Assembly: GCA_019694595.1 (NCBI GenBank) | Contig: JAIBBQ010000037.1 | Span: 1 to 38,791, forward strand | DNA length: 38,791 nucleotides | From: Myxococcaceae bacterium | GTDB taxonomy: Bacteria > Myxococcota > Myxococcia > Myxococcales > Myxococcaceae | Direction: 5' to 3' | Shown: in pieces, positions 18,882 through 28,676 of the stretch | How the letters are laid out: each line of letters begins with the position of its first letter | Position numbering within the stretch: the stretch's first letter is position 1 | Made by a program: the position numbers and the translations under genes | The notes under the pieces: model-generated | What the model was told of the DNA's origin: nothing | The model's database searches: none | Seen by the model: only the letters and a program-made list of their open reading frames with translations

Positions 18882-19641
18882 GGCCAGGCCCCATGTTCAC
18901 CTGAAACACTTCCCGACGCGAAAGGCTTTGCGCGCACTGCTGCCAGAGCGCCGGGCGCAGGTCGCTGACGACCTGGAGCCCCACCACCGCCCGGAGGAAG
19001 AACGGCCGCTCGCGGCTGAAGTAGACGGCCCGGGCGAGGTCGTCGATCACCGCCTCGGTGAGCCCCAGGCACGCCGAGGCGCGCGCCCGGGCGAAGTACA
19101 GCTCAGGGGCGGTGTCGAAGCGGTGGAGCGCCGCCGCCAGCCGGCGCTTGACCCGGAAGACGGCCAGCTCGAGCGAGAACGGCCCAGGCTCGAGGAGCAC
19201 GGCGAGGTGCTCTCGGAGGTACACCGCCGGGGCCGTGTCCGCGCCTGCGCGCTCGAGGCGCGAGAGCGCTCCGGCCGGGTCGCGCTGTGCGAGCGCCAGG
19301 GTGGCCAGCCAGCGCGCCTCGCTCTCGGAGAAGCCGACGGTGCTCCAGCGGTCGTCGCCCACGCCCTGCCCCTGGACCAGCGCCGCCAGGAGCTCGCGCC
19401 GCCCCGGCTTGGACGGGTCGTCGGGAATCGTCAGCGCCGGGCCTCCGTCGGCGGGCCGCACGGCGAGCGATTCCGGGCCTTCGCCGCCCAGGAAACCACC
19501 CAGGAGCGCGCCCCAGTCGAACCAGGCGAGCGTCGGGTAGCCGTGGGCCGCGCGGCGCCGCCGGGCGACGCCGAGCCGGTGGGTGCCCACCACGGCGGTG
19601 GCGTAGGCACAGGCCACGCCCGAGACGAGCAGGAGGCTCAC
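18874..19641 (-). CDS. Hypothetical protein with N-terminal hydrophobic segment
   Basis: 255 aa from GTG 19641, which overlaps the yacG-like stop by 4 bp (GTGA); its own end overlaps the FHA start by 8 bp. The N-terminus (VSLLLVSGVACAYATAVVGT) is hydrophobic and may be a membrane anchor, followed by an Arg-rich stop-transfer-like stretch (GVARRRRAAHG). Residues about 85-250 are Ala/Leu/Arg-rich and look all-helical, with TPR- or solenoid-like pairs (LLAALVQGQGV, ARWLATLALAQRDPAGALSRLERAG, LYFARARASACLGLTEAVIDDLARAVYF). I do not recognise the family. The tight overlaps on both sides argue that it is real and translated with the yacG-like and FHA genes. Confidence 0.75.
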   Translation of the reverse strand: MSLLLVSGVACAYATAVVGTHRLGVARRRRAAHGYPTLAWFDWGALLGGFLGGEGPESLAVRPADGGPALTIPDDPSKPGRRELLAALVQGQGVGDDRWSTVGFSESEARWLATLALAQRDPAGALSRLERAGADTAPAVYLREHLAVLLEPGPFSLELAVFRVKRRLAAALHRFDTAPELYFARARASACLGLTEAVIDDLARAVYFSRERPFFLRAVVGLQVVSDLRPALWQQCAQSLSRREVFQVNMGPGHA

Positions 19642-19859
19642 CCGTCTCCGTCGGGGTCCGGCACCACCGGGGCCTCGTCCTCTTCCAGCTCGGGGGCGGT
19701 GGTCGGAATCCGGTACGCCTCGGTCAGCCACCGCCCGAGATCGACGGCGCGGCAGCGCGCGCTGCAGAACGGGAACTCGGGGTTCTCGGGCCTGGGCGGC
19801 GCGGGCCGGCGGCACGACGGGCATGGGGTGGTGGTGGCGCTCACGGGACGACTCATCAT
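19638..19859 (-). CDS. yacG: YacG-like zinc-binding protein (DNA gyrase inhibitor family)
   Basis: 73 aa from ATG 19859 (a second ATG follows directly at 19856). Four cysteines, C13, C16, C32 and C36, form the zinc site in the pattern CPSC...FPFCSARC, followed by the diagnostic AVDLGRWLTEAYRIP segment; the acidic tail (LEEDEAPVVPDPDGDG) is also typical. In E. coli YacG binds GyrB and inhibits gyrase. Whether the myxobacterial member does so is not known. The gene heads the long leftward run, and only 10 bp separate its start from the divergent lipoprotein gene at 19870. Any promoter must therefore lie inside that neighbour. Confidence 0.88.
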   Translation of the reverse strand: MMSRPVSATTTPCPSCRRPAPPRPENPEFPFCSARCRAVDLGRWLTEAYRIPTTAPELEEDEAPVVPDPDGDG

Positions 19860-19869
19860 AAATGCGCCC

Positions 19870-21219
19870 ATGCACCGCCGCGCGTTCCTCGTGCTCCTCG
19901 CCATCTCGGCCGGCTGCGGCGAGCGCCTGCGCCAGGTCGACCCCGACAACGCGCGCTGCGGCGACGGCGTCGTCACCAAGAGCAAGGGCGAGGTCTGCGA
20001 CGGGTCCGACCTCGGTGGGCAGAGCTGCCTGTCGCTGGGCTTCGACACCGGCACGCTCATCTGTGGCTCCGACTGTCAGCTGGTGACGACCCAGTGCACC
20101 CGCCGCTGCGGAAACGGCGTCGTCGAGTCGGGCGAGACCTGCGACGGCGACGCCGGGCTCTCGCCGTGTGCCACCTTCGGGTACCGCGCCTGCGGCAAGA
20201 CCTGCGCGGTGGAAGAGACCCACTGCGTCGGGGCGTGGTTCGTTCCGGGCCCCGAGGCCACGGTGATGAAGGGCGGCGCGTCGGTGGTGCTCGACCTGCC
20301 GCCGTCCGGCCTGGGCGACCTGGTGTGCGCGGTGCAGAGCTTCGCCCGCCTCGAGGTGTACCCGTACGATCTGGACCGCGGCTTCCCGAGCTCGAAGAAG
20401 CTGTCCTTCGGCAAGGCGCCGGTGGCCCTCGCGCCCATCGACCTGGACGGCGACGGTCAGGCCGAGGTGCTGGCGCTGGCGGACGACGGCTCGCTCGATC
20501 GCTACGTGCCTTCGGGCACGGCCTTCTCGCTGGCGCCCCTGGCTGACGCGGGCTGCGTGGGGCAGCGCCTCGTCGGCACCGGGGTGGGCTTCGACGGCGG
20601 GGCCATGGCGGTGGCCGGCTGCGGCAACGACGCCGGGGTGTTCCTGGTCGAGCGCCGCTCGGGGCCCTCGGTGATCCCCGTGGCGCCCGGGAGCCAGCTC
20701 GCGGTGGGCGACCTCGACGGCGACGGCGTCACCGACGTCCTCGCGGTGGCGCCGGGGGCGATCGAGGCGATTCCCTACCGGGGGCCGCAGCTGGCCGCCG
20801 GCGCCGCGCTCCCCACGGGCCAGCCACTGGGCGCGTTCGCCCTGGGCGATCTCGACGGCGACGGCGACGCCGACCTCCTCGTTCCAGGCGCCGCGGCCAT
20901 CGCGCTCTACGAGAACACCGGCCAGGGGTTCGCCGCCAAGGGCGAGCTCCCGGCGACGCAGGCGGCCCAGCTGCTGGTGCGCGATCTCGACCTCGACGGC
21001 CGGGTGGACCTGGCCTTCGTGGCGAAGGGGCAGCTGGAGCTCCGCCGCCAGAGCGGCCCGTTCACCTTCACCTCGGTCAGCTTCCCGGTGCCCGCGGGAA
21101 CGCCGCTGTCGGTCAGCGCCGGCGACCTCGACGGCGACGGCGACCTCGACCTGGCGGTGACGGTGCAGAGCGCGACGGGCGACGCGAACACCGCGACGTT
21201 CCTGGGCAAGGTGCGCTGA
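19870..21219 (+). CDS. Lipoprotein with myxobacterial disulfide repeats and FG-GAP/VCBS-like repeats
   Basis: 449 aa from ATG 19870. The signal MHRRAFLVLLAISAGC ends in a lipobox with acylated C16. Residues about 30-120 hold two Cys-rich modules, each starting CGDGVV or CGNGVV and continuing with EVCDG or ETCDG and SC-x-G-C patterns. These match the Myxococcus Cys-rich repeat (DUF4215-like, disulfide-bonded). Residues about 140-449 resemble a beta-propeller of FG-GAP/VCBS type, with repeated Ca-binding loops DLDGDGQAE, DLDGDGVTD, DLDGDGDAD, DLDLDGRVD and DLDGDGDLD. It is expected to be displayed on the outer membrane, binding calcium and perhaps matrix or other cells. No catalytic motif is seen. 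It has no clear Shine-Dalgarno sequence, and its start codon is 10 bp from the divergent yacG-like start. Confidence 0.9.
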   Translation: MHRRAFLVLLAISAGCGERLRQVDPDNARCGDGVVTKSKGEVCDGSDLGGQSCLSLGFDTGTLICGSDCQLVTTQCTRRCGNGVVESGETCDGDAGLSPCATFGYRACGKTCAVEETHCVGAWFVPGPEATVMKGGASVVLDLPPSGLGDLVCAVQSFARLEVYPYDLDRGFPSSKKLSFGKAPVALAPIDLDGDGQAEVLALADDGSLDRYVPSGTAFSLAPLADAGCVGQRLVGTGVGFDGGAMAVAGCGNDAGVFLVERRSGPSVIPVAPGSQLAVGDLDGDGVTDVLAVAPGAIEAIPYRGPQLAAGAALPTGQPLGAFALGDLDGDGDADLLVPGAAAIALYENTGQGFAAKGELPATQAAQLLVRDLDLDGRVDLAFVAKGQLELRRQSGPFTFTSVSFPVPAGTPLSVSAGDLDGDGDLDLAVTVQSATGDANTATFLGKVR

Positions 21220-21287
21220 CTCCACGCGGTGACACCGGACGGGAGCCGCCGTGGCCGCGGCGCGCACATGCTGCCAGGCTGTGACCC

Positions 21288-22817
21288 ATGAGAGCGCTGC
21301 TTCCCACGCTGATCACCCTCCTGGCCCTGCCGGCGATGGGGGCCGACGTCGTCAAGAAGGTCGCGGAAGGCGTCACCCTGACCTACCGCACCACCAGCAC
21401 GCCCAACCGCATCCGCCTCCTCACGGTGGACCTCACGGTGCCGGGCGTCCGCCTCGGGGCCTCCACCAGCGCGCAGCGCCGCCGCACCACGTCGAGCTAC
21501 GCCAAGCTGGTGGGCGCGGCCGCGGCCACCAACGGCTGCTTCTTCTCGTATGCCACCTACGCCACCACCGGCCTCGCCGCCGGCGGAGGGGTCAAGTGGC
21601 CCGACACCAAGGACGATGGCCTGCTCTCGGTGTTCGCCTTCGACAACGCCGACCGGGTGGAGCTGCGCCCGGCGTCGCAGGTGACCGCCTTCGACGCCAC
21701 CTGGATGAAGGGGGTCGTCTCCGGGCGGCCGGTGCTGCTGACCGCTGGCGTGAAGCTGGCGACCAACCCCTCGTACCCTTCCTGCGCCACGCGGAACCCG
21801 CGCACTGCGGTCGGCCTGAGCAAGGACAAGAAGAAGGTCTACATGGTGGTGGTCGACGGCCGCTCGAGCAGCAGCGCGGGCATGACCTGCACCGAGCTCG
21901 CGGCGCTGATGGCGTCGTTCGGCGCCTACGACGCGGTCAACCTCGACGGCGGCGGCTCGTCGGACATGTACGTGCGCGGCATCGGGGTGGTGAACGTGCC
22001 GTCGGACGGCACGGAGCGCGTGGTGGGCAACCACCTGGGCGTCTTCGCGCCGGTCCTGGGCACGGTGGCGACCATCAAGGGCATCGTCTACGCCACGCCC
22101 ACCAAGACCAAGGTGCTCGACCAGGCGAACGTGTCGATCGCCAGCGTGTCCAACGACGTCACCGACTCGCTCGGCCGCTACGAGCTCACCAGCCTCCCCG
22201 GCACGGTGAGCATCAAGGTGACCCGGCCCGGCTACGCGACGAAGACGGTGCCGGTCACGGTGAGCGCCGGCCAGACGGTGACGCTCGACATCGGCCTGTC
22301 GCCCGACCCCAACGCGGACCTCGACGGCGACCACGTGTCCGACGTGCTCGACAACTGCCCCAAGATCGCCAACCCCACCCAGCTCGACACCGACAAGGAC
22401 GGCCTGGGCGACGTCTGCGACGGCGACGACGACGGCGACGGGCTGGCCGACGAGGACGACAACTGTCCGCTGGTGGCCAACAAGAACCAGCTCGACAGCA
22501 ACGGCAACGGCGTCGGCGACGTCTGCGAGTCGCTGGCCGACGGCGGCCACCTCGACGGCGGGCATCCGACCGACGGTGGGGCGCTGGCCGATGCGGGCCA
22601 GAGCGACGCCGGCGAACTCCTCGAAGACGGAGGGGTCCCTCCGGAGCTGGACCCCGACGCTGGCCCGGGCGAGCCGGAGCCCGACGGCGGCACGGTGGGC
22701 CCGGGCGACCCGCCACTCGACGACCCCGACGCGATGGCCGGTGGCTGCTCGGCGGCTCCCGGGCTCCTGGGGGGGCTGGCGCTGCTGGCCCTGCGGCGGC
22801 GGCGCGTTCAGGGTTGA
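21288..22817 (+). CDS. Phosphodiester glycosidase (NAGPA) family surface protein with TSP3 repeats and MYXO-CTERM tail
   Basis: 509 aa. Signal peptide [19 protein letters not shown]. Residues about 25-258 form a phosphodiester glycosidase domain (NAGPA/DUF2233), with [23 protein letters not shown] (written as NPRTAVGLS at 170-178 and VVVDGR at 187-192), [11 protein letters not shown], and the signature [13 protein letters not shown] (217-229). The family includes the uncovering enzyme that removes GlcNAc from GlcNAc-1-phosphate diesters. Residues about 262-336 are a carboxypeptidase-regulatory-like sandwich. Residues about 340-413 are two to three thrombospondin type-3 Ca-binding repeats (DxDxDGxGDxCD, DNCPxxxNxxQ). 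A Pro/Asp/Gly linker follows. The end ([22 protein letters not shown]) is a MYXO-CTERM sorting tail, processed at the Cys (about 487) by a rhomboid-like myxosortase in related species. Its substrate may be a phosphodiester-linked surface glycan, which is inference. Confidence 0.93.
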   Translation: MRALLPTLITLLALPAMGADVVKKVAEGVTLTYRTTSTPNRIRLLTVDLTVPGVRLGASTSAQRRRTTSSYAKLVGAAAATNGCFFSYATYATTGLAAGGGVKWPDTKDDGLLSVFAFDNADRVELRPASQVTAFDATWMKGVVSGRPVLLTAGVKLATNPSYPSCATRNPRTAVGLSKDKKKVYMVVVDGRSSSSAGMTCTELAALMASFGAYDAVNLDGGGSSDMYVRGIGVVNVPSDGTERVVGNHLGVFAPVLGTVATIKGIVYATPTKTKVLDQANVSIASVSNDVTDSLGRYELTSLPGTVSIKVTRPGYATKTVPVTVSAGQTVTLDIGLSPDPNADLDGDHVSDVLDNCPKIANPTQLDTDKDGLGDVCDGDDDGDGLADEDDNCPLVANKNQLDSNGNGVGDVCESLADGGHLDGGHPTDGGALADAGQSDAGELLEDGGVPPELDPDAGPGEPEPDGGTVGPGDPPLDDPDAMAGGCSAAPGLLGGLALLALRRRRVQG

Positions 22818-22852
22818 GCCCGACCGTTCGTCTCACCACCGCGCCGTTTCGT

Positions 22853-22882
22853 TTGGCGGTGCGCGGACGCGCGTGCTAGGTG
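22853..22882 (+). promoter_or_regulatory. Putative promoter of tRNA-Thr
   Basis: -35 TTGGCG (22853-22858), 18-bp spacer, -10 TAGGTG (22877-22882), followed by a GC-rich discriminator. The predicted start is about 5 nt before the mature tRNA. The -10 resembles those proposed before the SCP2 and PilZ genes. Eye-picked. Confidence 0.4.
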
Positions 22883-22895
22883 ACGCGCGCCGTTG

Positions 22896-22968
<73 letters not shown>

Positions 22969-22980
22969 CTCCCAAGAAAT

Positions 22981-23022
22981 CGTTCGAACGCAGAAGCGCT
23001 GCTTTCCCCCACCGGGGAAAGC
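22981..23022. other. Palindrome and strong hairpin between tRNA-Thr and gdh
   Basis: CGTTCGAACG (22981-22990) is a perfect 10-bp palindrome. GCTTTCCCC (23001-23009), loop CACC, GGGGAAAGC (23014-23022) is a perfect 9-bp hairpin. There is no T-run after it. It may help end or process the tRNA transcript, or act as a control element before the dehydrogenase gene, which begins 64 bp further on. Confidence 0.5.
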
Positions 23023-23085
23023 TGACGCGCTGCGCCGTTCGATTCTGCTTCCGAGTTTCGGTGTGATGCGAGAGACGTTTCGCCC

Positions 23086-24639
23086 ATGGCGAACGACGAA
23101 AACTTCATGCGCGCTCCGGCGCCTCAGCCGCGAAAGACCATCTACACCGAGGCGATGGAGATCTTTCACCGTGCCTCCGACCTCATGGGGTTGGATCGGC
23201 GGGTGAGGCTCGAGCTGGAAGAGCCGGACTACGAGCACATCTTCTACCTGACGGTGAAGCTGAAGGACCGCCTGGTCCCGCTGGCGCCGGAAGCGGCGCG
23301 CCCGTTCGCCGATCTGCCGGTGACCAAGCTGCGCGACGCGAACGGCATGGAGCCGCTGTCCGACGGCAAGATCATCCTCAACGGCAAGGCGCTGCTCGGC
23401 TCCGACGTGTCGATCCGCTCGGGGCACCTGCGGCTGCCCGACGGCAACGTCTACCAGCTGGTGCCCGGAGAGACCGAGCGCTTCAAGGCGTACCGCGTGC
23501 AGCACAACCAGGCGCGCGGCCCGTACAAGGGCGGCATCCGCTACCACCGCGAGGTCTCGCTCGACCTGTTCAAGGCGCTCGCGGCGGAGATGACGTGGAA
23601 GACGGCGATCGCCGACGTTCCGTTCGGCGGCGGCAAGGGCGGCATCCAGATCGACCCGCGGCAGTACGGGCGTGAGGAGCTGCAGAGCGTCTCGCTGCGC
23701 TTCATGTACAAGCTCAAGAGCCTGATCGGCCCGAACGTCGACATCCCGGCGCCGGACGTGGGCACCAACGGGGAAATCATGGCGCTCTTCCTGCGCCAGT
23801 ACTCCGACGGCGAGCACGAGCGGCACAACATGCGCGGCGTGGTCACCGGCAAGGACGTGCGCATCGGCGGTTCGGAAGGTCGCGTGAAGGCGACCGGCCA
23901 GGGCGTGGCCTTCTGCATCGAGGACTACTTCGCCGAGAAGAACGAGTCGCTGCGCGGCAAGACGATGATCGTGCAGGGCTTCGGCAACGTGGGCAGCCAC
24001 GGCGCGGAGATCCTGCAGGGCATGGGCGCGCGGCTCCTGGCGGTGAACGACGCCGACGGCACCATCTACAACCCCGACGGCATCGACGCCTCGGCGCTGA
24101 TGGCGTACGTGCACGCGAACCCCAAGAACCTGAAGCGCTCGGTGGCGGGTTTCCCCGGGGCGCAGACGATCTCCAAGAAGGACTTCTGGGAGATCCAGGC
24201 CGACATCCTGATCCCCGCGGCGCTCGGCGGCGAGATCACGGCGGACATCGCGGAGAAGCTCAAGGTGAAGCTGGTGGCGGAAGGCGCCAACGGCCCGACC
24301 ACTCCGGAAGCCGACCGCGTGCTCGAGAAGCGGAAGATCGACCTCATCCCCGACATCGTCTGCAACGCCGGTGGCGTGACGGTGAGCTACTACGAGTGGG
24401 TGCAGAACAAGCGCATGGAGCGCTGGACGGAAGCCGAAGTGCGCCAGCGCCTCGAGTTCGCGATCAAGAGCAACTACCGCGTGATCCGCGACATCTCGCG
24501 CTGCAGCCCGCGGCGCACCGACATGCACGACAGCCGTCTGTTCTGCATCGATCGGCCGGTCGACTCGCGCTGCGCGGCGATGATCCTCGCGCTCAAGCGC
24601 ATCGAGGCGCACTACCAGCTCGAAGGCTTCAGCCAGTAG
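23086..24639 (+). CDS. gdhA: Glutamate dehydrogenase (Glu/Leu/Phe/Val dehydrogenase family), enlarged form
   Basis: 517 aa, longer than the usual 420-450 aa of hexameric enzymes. It interconverts glutamate and 2-oxoglutarate plus ammonia. Substrate-site lysines are K148 (GPYKGGIRYH), K172 (MTWKTA) and K184 (GGGKGG); the catalytic Asp is D224 (PAPDVGTN). The Rossmann motif is GFGNVG (298-303), and NAGGVTVSYYEW closes the active site. The extra length sits in two places. About 70 residues (about 62-132) lie between the N-terminal helices and the YRVQHNQARGPYKGG core. A Cys-containing insert (RCSPRRTDMHDSRLFCIDRP) precedes the last helix. Cofactor choice (NAD or NADP) cannot be read safely. ATG 23086 has only a weak GAGAG upstream. 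The gene is followed by a clear intrinsic terminator. Confidence 0.93.
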   Translation: MANDENFMRAPAPQPRKTIYTEAMEIFHRASDLMGLDRRVRLELEEPDYEHIFYLTVKLKDRLVPLAPEAARPFADLPVTKLRDANGMEPLSDGKIILNGKALLGSDVSIRSGHLRLPDGNVYQLVPGETERFKAYRVQHNQARGPYKGGIRYHREVSLDLFKALAAEMTWKTAIADVPFGGGKGGIQIDPRQYGREELQSVSLRFMYKLKSLIGPNVDIPAPDVGTNGEIMALFLRQYSDGEHERHNMRGVVTGKDVRIGGSEGRVKATGQGVAFCIEDYFAEKNESLRGKTMIVQGFGNVGSHGAEILQGMGARLLAVNDADGTIYNPDGIDASALMAYVHANPKNLKRSVAGFPGAQTISKKDFWEIQADILIPAALGGEITADIAEKLKVKLVAEGANGPTTPEADRVLEKRKIDLIPDIVCNAGGVTVSYYEWVQNKRMERWTEAEVRQRLEFAIKSNYRVIRDISRCSPRRTDMHDSRLFCIDRPVDSRCAAMILALKRIEAHYQLEGFSQ

Positions 24640-24662
24640 CTCAAGTCGTTCGAGGTCTCCCG

Positions 24663-24705
24663 CGGGTGCTCGAGCGTGTGGTCGGCTCGGGCACCCGTCG
24701 TTTTT
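24663..24705 (+). terminator. Rho-independent terminator of glutamate dehydrogenase gene
   Basis: A 13-bp stem with one G-U pair: left arm 24663-24675 (CGGGTGCTCGAGC), 9-nt loop, right arm 24685-24697 (GCTCGGGCACCCG), then TCG and TTTTT (24701-24705). It starts 24 bp after the gdh stop and is the clearest intrinsic terminator seen in the window. It separates the gdh transcript from the tandem array that follows. Confidence 0.85.
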
Positions 24706-24736
24706 CCCGTCATCTCATCTCGTTCAAGTGCCGGGG

Positions 24737-25120
24737 AACGCTCGGTCGCTTGGGTCCCCCTCCCGAACGCTCAGTCGCTCGGTCGTTCTCACGGAACGCT
24801 CAGTCGATCGGTCGTGCTCCCGAAACGCTCAGTCGCTTGGTCGTTCTCCCGGAACGCTCAGTCGCTCGGTCATGCTCCCGAAACGCTCAGTCGCTCGGTC
24901 ATGCTCCTGGAACGCTCAGTCGCTTGGTCGTTCTCCCGGAACGCTCAGTCGCTCGGCCGTGCTCCCGAAACGCTCATTCGCTCGGTCATGCTCCTGGAAC
25001 GCCGGTCGCTCGGTCATGCTCCCGAAACGCTCAGTCGCTTGGTCGTTCTCCCGGAACGCTCAGTCGCTCGGTCATGCTCCCGAAACGCTCAGTCGCTCGG
25101 TCATGCTCCTGGAACGCTCA
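24737..25120. repeat. 29-bp tandem repeat array (13 units plus partial) with 87-bp higher-order period
   Basis: Unit consensus AACGCTCAGTCGCTYGGTC followed by RTKCTCCCGR. Units start at 24737, 24766, 24795, 24824, 24853, 24882, 24911, 24940, 24969, 24998 (28 bp), 25026, 25055 and 25084; a fragment begins at 25113. Variants recur in the order A (ends GTCGTTCTCCCGG), B (GTCATGCTCCCGA), C (GTCATGCTCCTGG): units 4-6, 7-9 and 11-13 repeat A-B-C, so the true period of the younger part is 87 bp. There are no spacers, so it is not CRISPR. A-type units form CGTTC-TCCCG-GAACG stem-loops with the next unit. All three plus frames are open only because the unit lacks stops and 29 is not divisible by 3. 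The array lies beyond the gdh terminator, between convergent genes. Confidence 0.9.
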
Positions 25121-25255
25121 TGGGCGATCGGGGGGCCGGGCTGGGGGTCCCCGTGAGCGGAGCGCGAAAGCGCGGAGCCGAGCGGGGCACGCCCGAGCGG
25201 GGCCCCGAGTCGCCGTGCGCCCCCGAGAGCACAGCCCACCCTCGCCCCCGCATCC
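25121..25255. other. GC-rich intergenic stretch with GAAA-loop hairpin
   Basis: Rest of the 616-bp gene-free interval between gdh and the PilZ gene. It is very G-rich, then C-rich. GCGC-GAAA-GCGC (25162-25173) would form a GNRA tetraloop hairpin, and GGGG-T-CCCC lies just before it. No T-run, coding sequence or promoter is evident. Confidence 0.35.
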
Positions 25256-25606
25256 TCAGTGCATCACGCGTTCCCGGTCGACCAGCAAGAGCGGGTGGTC
25301 TTCCTTCGTCTCGTAGGCAATGATCCGAAGCCCGATGCCCCTGCTCGCCTTGGGATCCCCACTTCCATCCGGACTCGCGTAGTTGAGGGCCACCTGGTAC
25401 CGCACCTCGCACAGGCAGCTCAGCTCCGTGCCGTCTTCCCCGGAGAACGTCACCTTGAGCCGCCCCCCGAGCGGCATCGGTTCCCGCGTCTCCACGAAGA
25501 TGCCCTGGGCACTGATGTTTCTCGCGATCCCTCGCGTCATGCCTTCCTGCGAGGTGAGGTACACCGTGAAGACTTTGTCGAAGCGAAGGCTCTGGCGGCG
25601 ATCCAC
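25256..25606 (-). CDS. PilZ domain protein (c-di-GMP receptor type)
   Basis: 116 aa from GTG 25606, chosen because AGGAG lies 10 nt upstream and a possible promoter predicts a start near 25632. Longer in-frame starts exist at GTG 25633 and TTG 25666. The PilZ c-di-GMP signature is intact: RRQSLR near the N-terminus (the RxxxR element) and NISAQG (the [D/N]xSxxG element) about 30 residues later, followed by GIFVET and a beta-barrel with PLGGRLKVTFSG. Single-domain PilZ proteins bind c-di-GMP and then a partner, often in motility or exopolysaccharide control. The partner here is unknown. The gene is convergent with gdh across the repeat array and divergent from the secreted protein at 25706. 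Confidence 0.88.
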   Translation of the reverse strand: MDRRQSLRFDKVFTVYLTSQEGMTRGIARNISAQGIFVETREPMPLGGRLKVTFSGEDGTELSCLCEVRYQVALNYASPDGSGDPKASRGIGLRIIAYETKEDHPLLLVDRERVMH

Positions 25607-25638
25607 GTTCGGTGTGCTCCTGGTTGAAGACACACCAA

Positions 25639-25666
25639 AGCCTACAGAGTGCGATGATGTAGGCAA
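25639..25666 (-). promoter_or_regulatory. Putative PilZ promoter overlapped by inverted repeat
   Basis: Minus strand: -35 TTGCCT (25666-25661), 16-bp spacer, -10 TAGGCT (25644-25639). The inverted repeat GCCTACA (25640-25646) / TGTAGGC (25658-25664), 11-bp spacer, covers most of both elements, as an operator would. An AT-rich patch (AATTATTCTA, 25665-25674) lies just upstream and could also serve the divergent gene at 25706. Eye-picked. Confidence 0.4.
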
Positions 25667-25705
25667 TTATTCTACCTGATGCGACATGGAGTCCTGGGAG
25701 ATCTC

Positions 25706-26326
25706 ATGACGATGCGTTCGATGGTGGTGCTGGTGGCGGTCCTCGGTGCGGGCGCGGCTCACGCCGACGCGTCCCCCGCCTTCGCCAAGGTCCGCGACGC
25801 GGCCGAGGCGCTGGGCGGTCTGGGGCCCTTCCTCGACAAGTACATGGGCCGCTGCGGCTCGGTGCTCGAGGGCGGCGGCGACTGCCAGCGCAACGCCGAG
25901 ACCTTCCGCCGCGCCGCCAACGGGAAGAAGTACTACATGATCATCACCGAGGACTCGGCGGCCAACCTGTCGCTCGGTGGGAACGACGGCAAGAGCGACT
26001 TCACGCTCAACCTGACCCCCTTCTTCCCCGGCAGCGACTCCGCGGTGACCCACGGCGCCCCGTCGAAGACCGACGCCAACGGCAACCCGGTGCTGCCCTT
26101 CATCGCCATGAAGGGCACCCTGCCCGACGGCTGGAACATGGCGATGCTCGCACGCCAGCTGCAGGCCCGCGCGATGCGCATCCAGGTCGTCTTCACCCCG
26201 CTGGGCTCGTGGACGCTGCCCAAGAAGGGCGGCGGCACCATCAAGGGCGTCAAGGCCCGGCTCGACGCGGTGCTGGTCTCGGTCGGCCGCACCGGCGAGG
26301 AGATCGCCATCTGGACCGGCCACTGA
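25706..26326 (+). CDS. Secreted hypothetical protein
   Basis: 206 aa from ATG 25706, with GGGAG 5 nt upstream (an alternative ATG at 25712 has poorer spacing). Signal peptide MTMRSMVVLVAVLGAGAAHA, cleavage probably after AHA. The mature protein has just two cysteines (in RCGSVLEGGGDCQ), which would form a disulfide in the periplasm. It also has beta-rich segments (YYMIITEDSAANLSL, DFTLNLTPFFPG, RIQVVFTPLGSWTLP, GVKARLDAVLVSVG). I do not recognise a named family with certainty. The gene is divergent from the PilZ gene, sharing a 99-bp intergenic region. Its stop lies 3 bp from the stop of the convergent kinase gene, with no terminator between them. Confidence 0.8.
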   Translation: MTMRSMVVLVAVLGAGAAHADASPAFAKVRDAAEALGGLGPFLDKYMGRCGSVLEGGGDCQRNAETFRRAANGKKYYMIITEDSAANLSLGGNDGKSDFTLNLTPFFPGSDSAVTHGAPSKTDANGNPVLPFIAMKGTLPDGWNMAMLARQLQARAMRIQVVFTPLGSWTLPKKGGGTIKGVKARLDAVLVSVGRTGEEIAIWTGH

Positions 26327-26329
26327 CCG

Positions 26330-28606
<2,277 letters not shown>

Positions 28607-28676
28607 GAGCCGGTGCGCATCTTAACCCCCTGCCCCTTCGAACTGTTCCTTTCGGTTAGGCTGCGCTCCCATTTCC

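Noticed and set aside
24737-25120. CRISPR array (29-bp repeat length).
   Set aside because: Units abut directly with no spacers, they vary in sequence, and no cas gene is present in the window.
24676-25323. Plus-strand open frames through the 29-bp array, giving Ser/Arg/Leu-rich repeated peptides.
   Set aside because: All three frames are open for the same trivial reason (no stop in the unit), there is no ribosome-binding site, and one frame starts inside the gdh terminator. I judge it non-coding.
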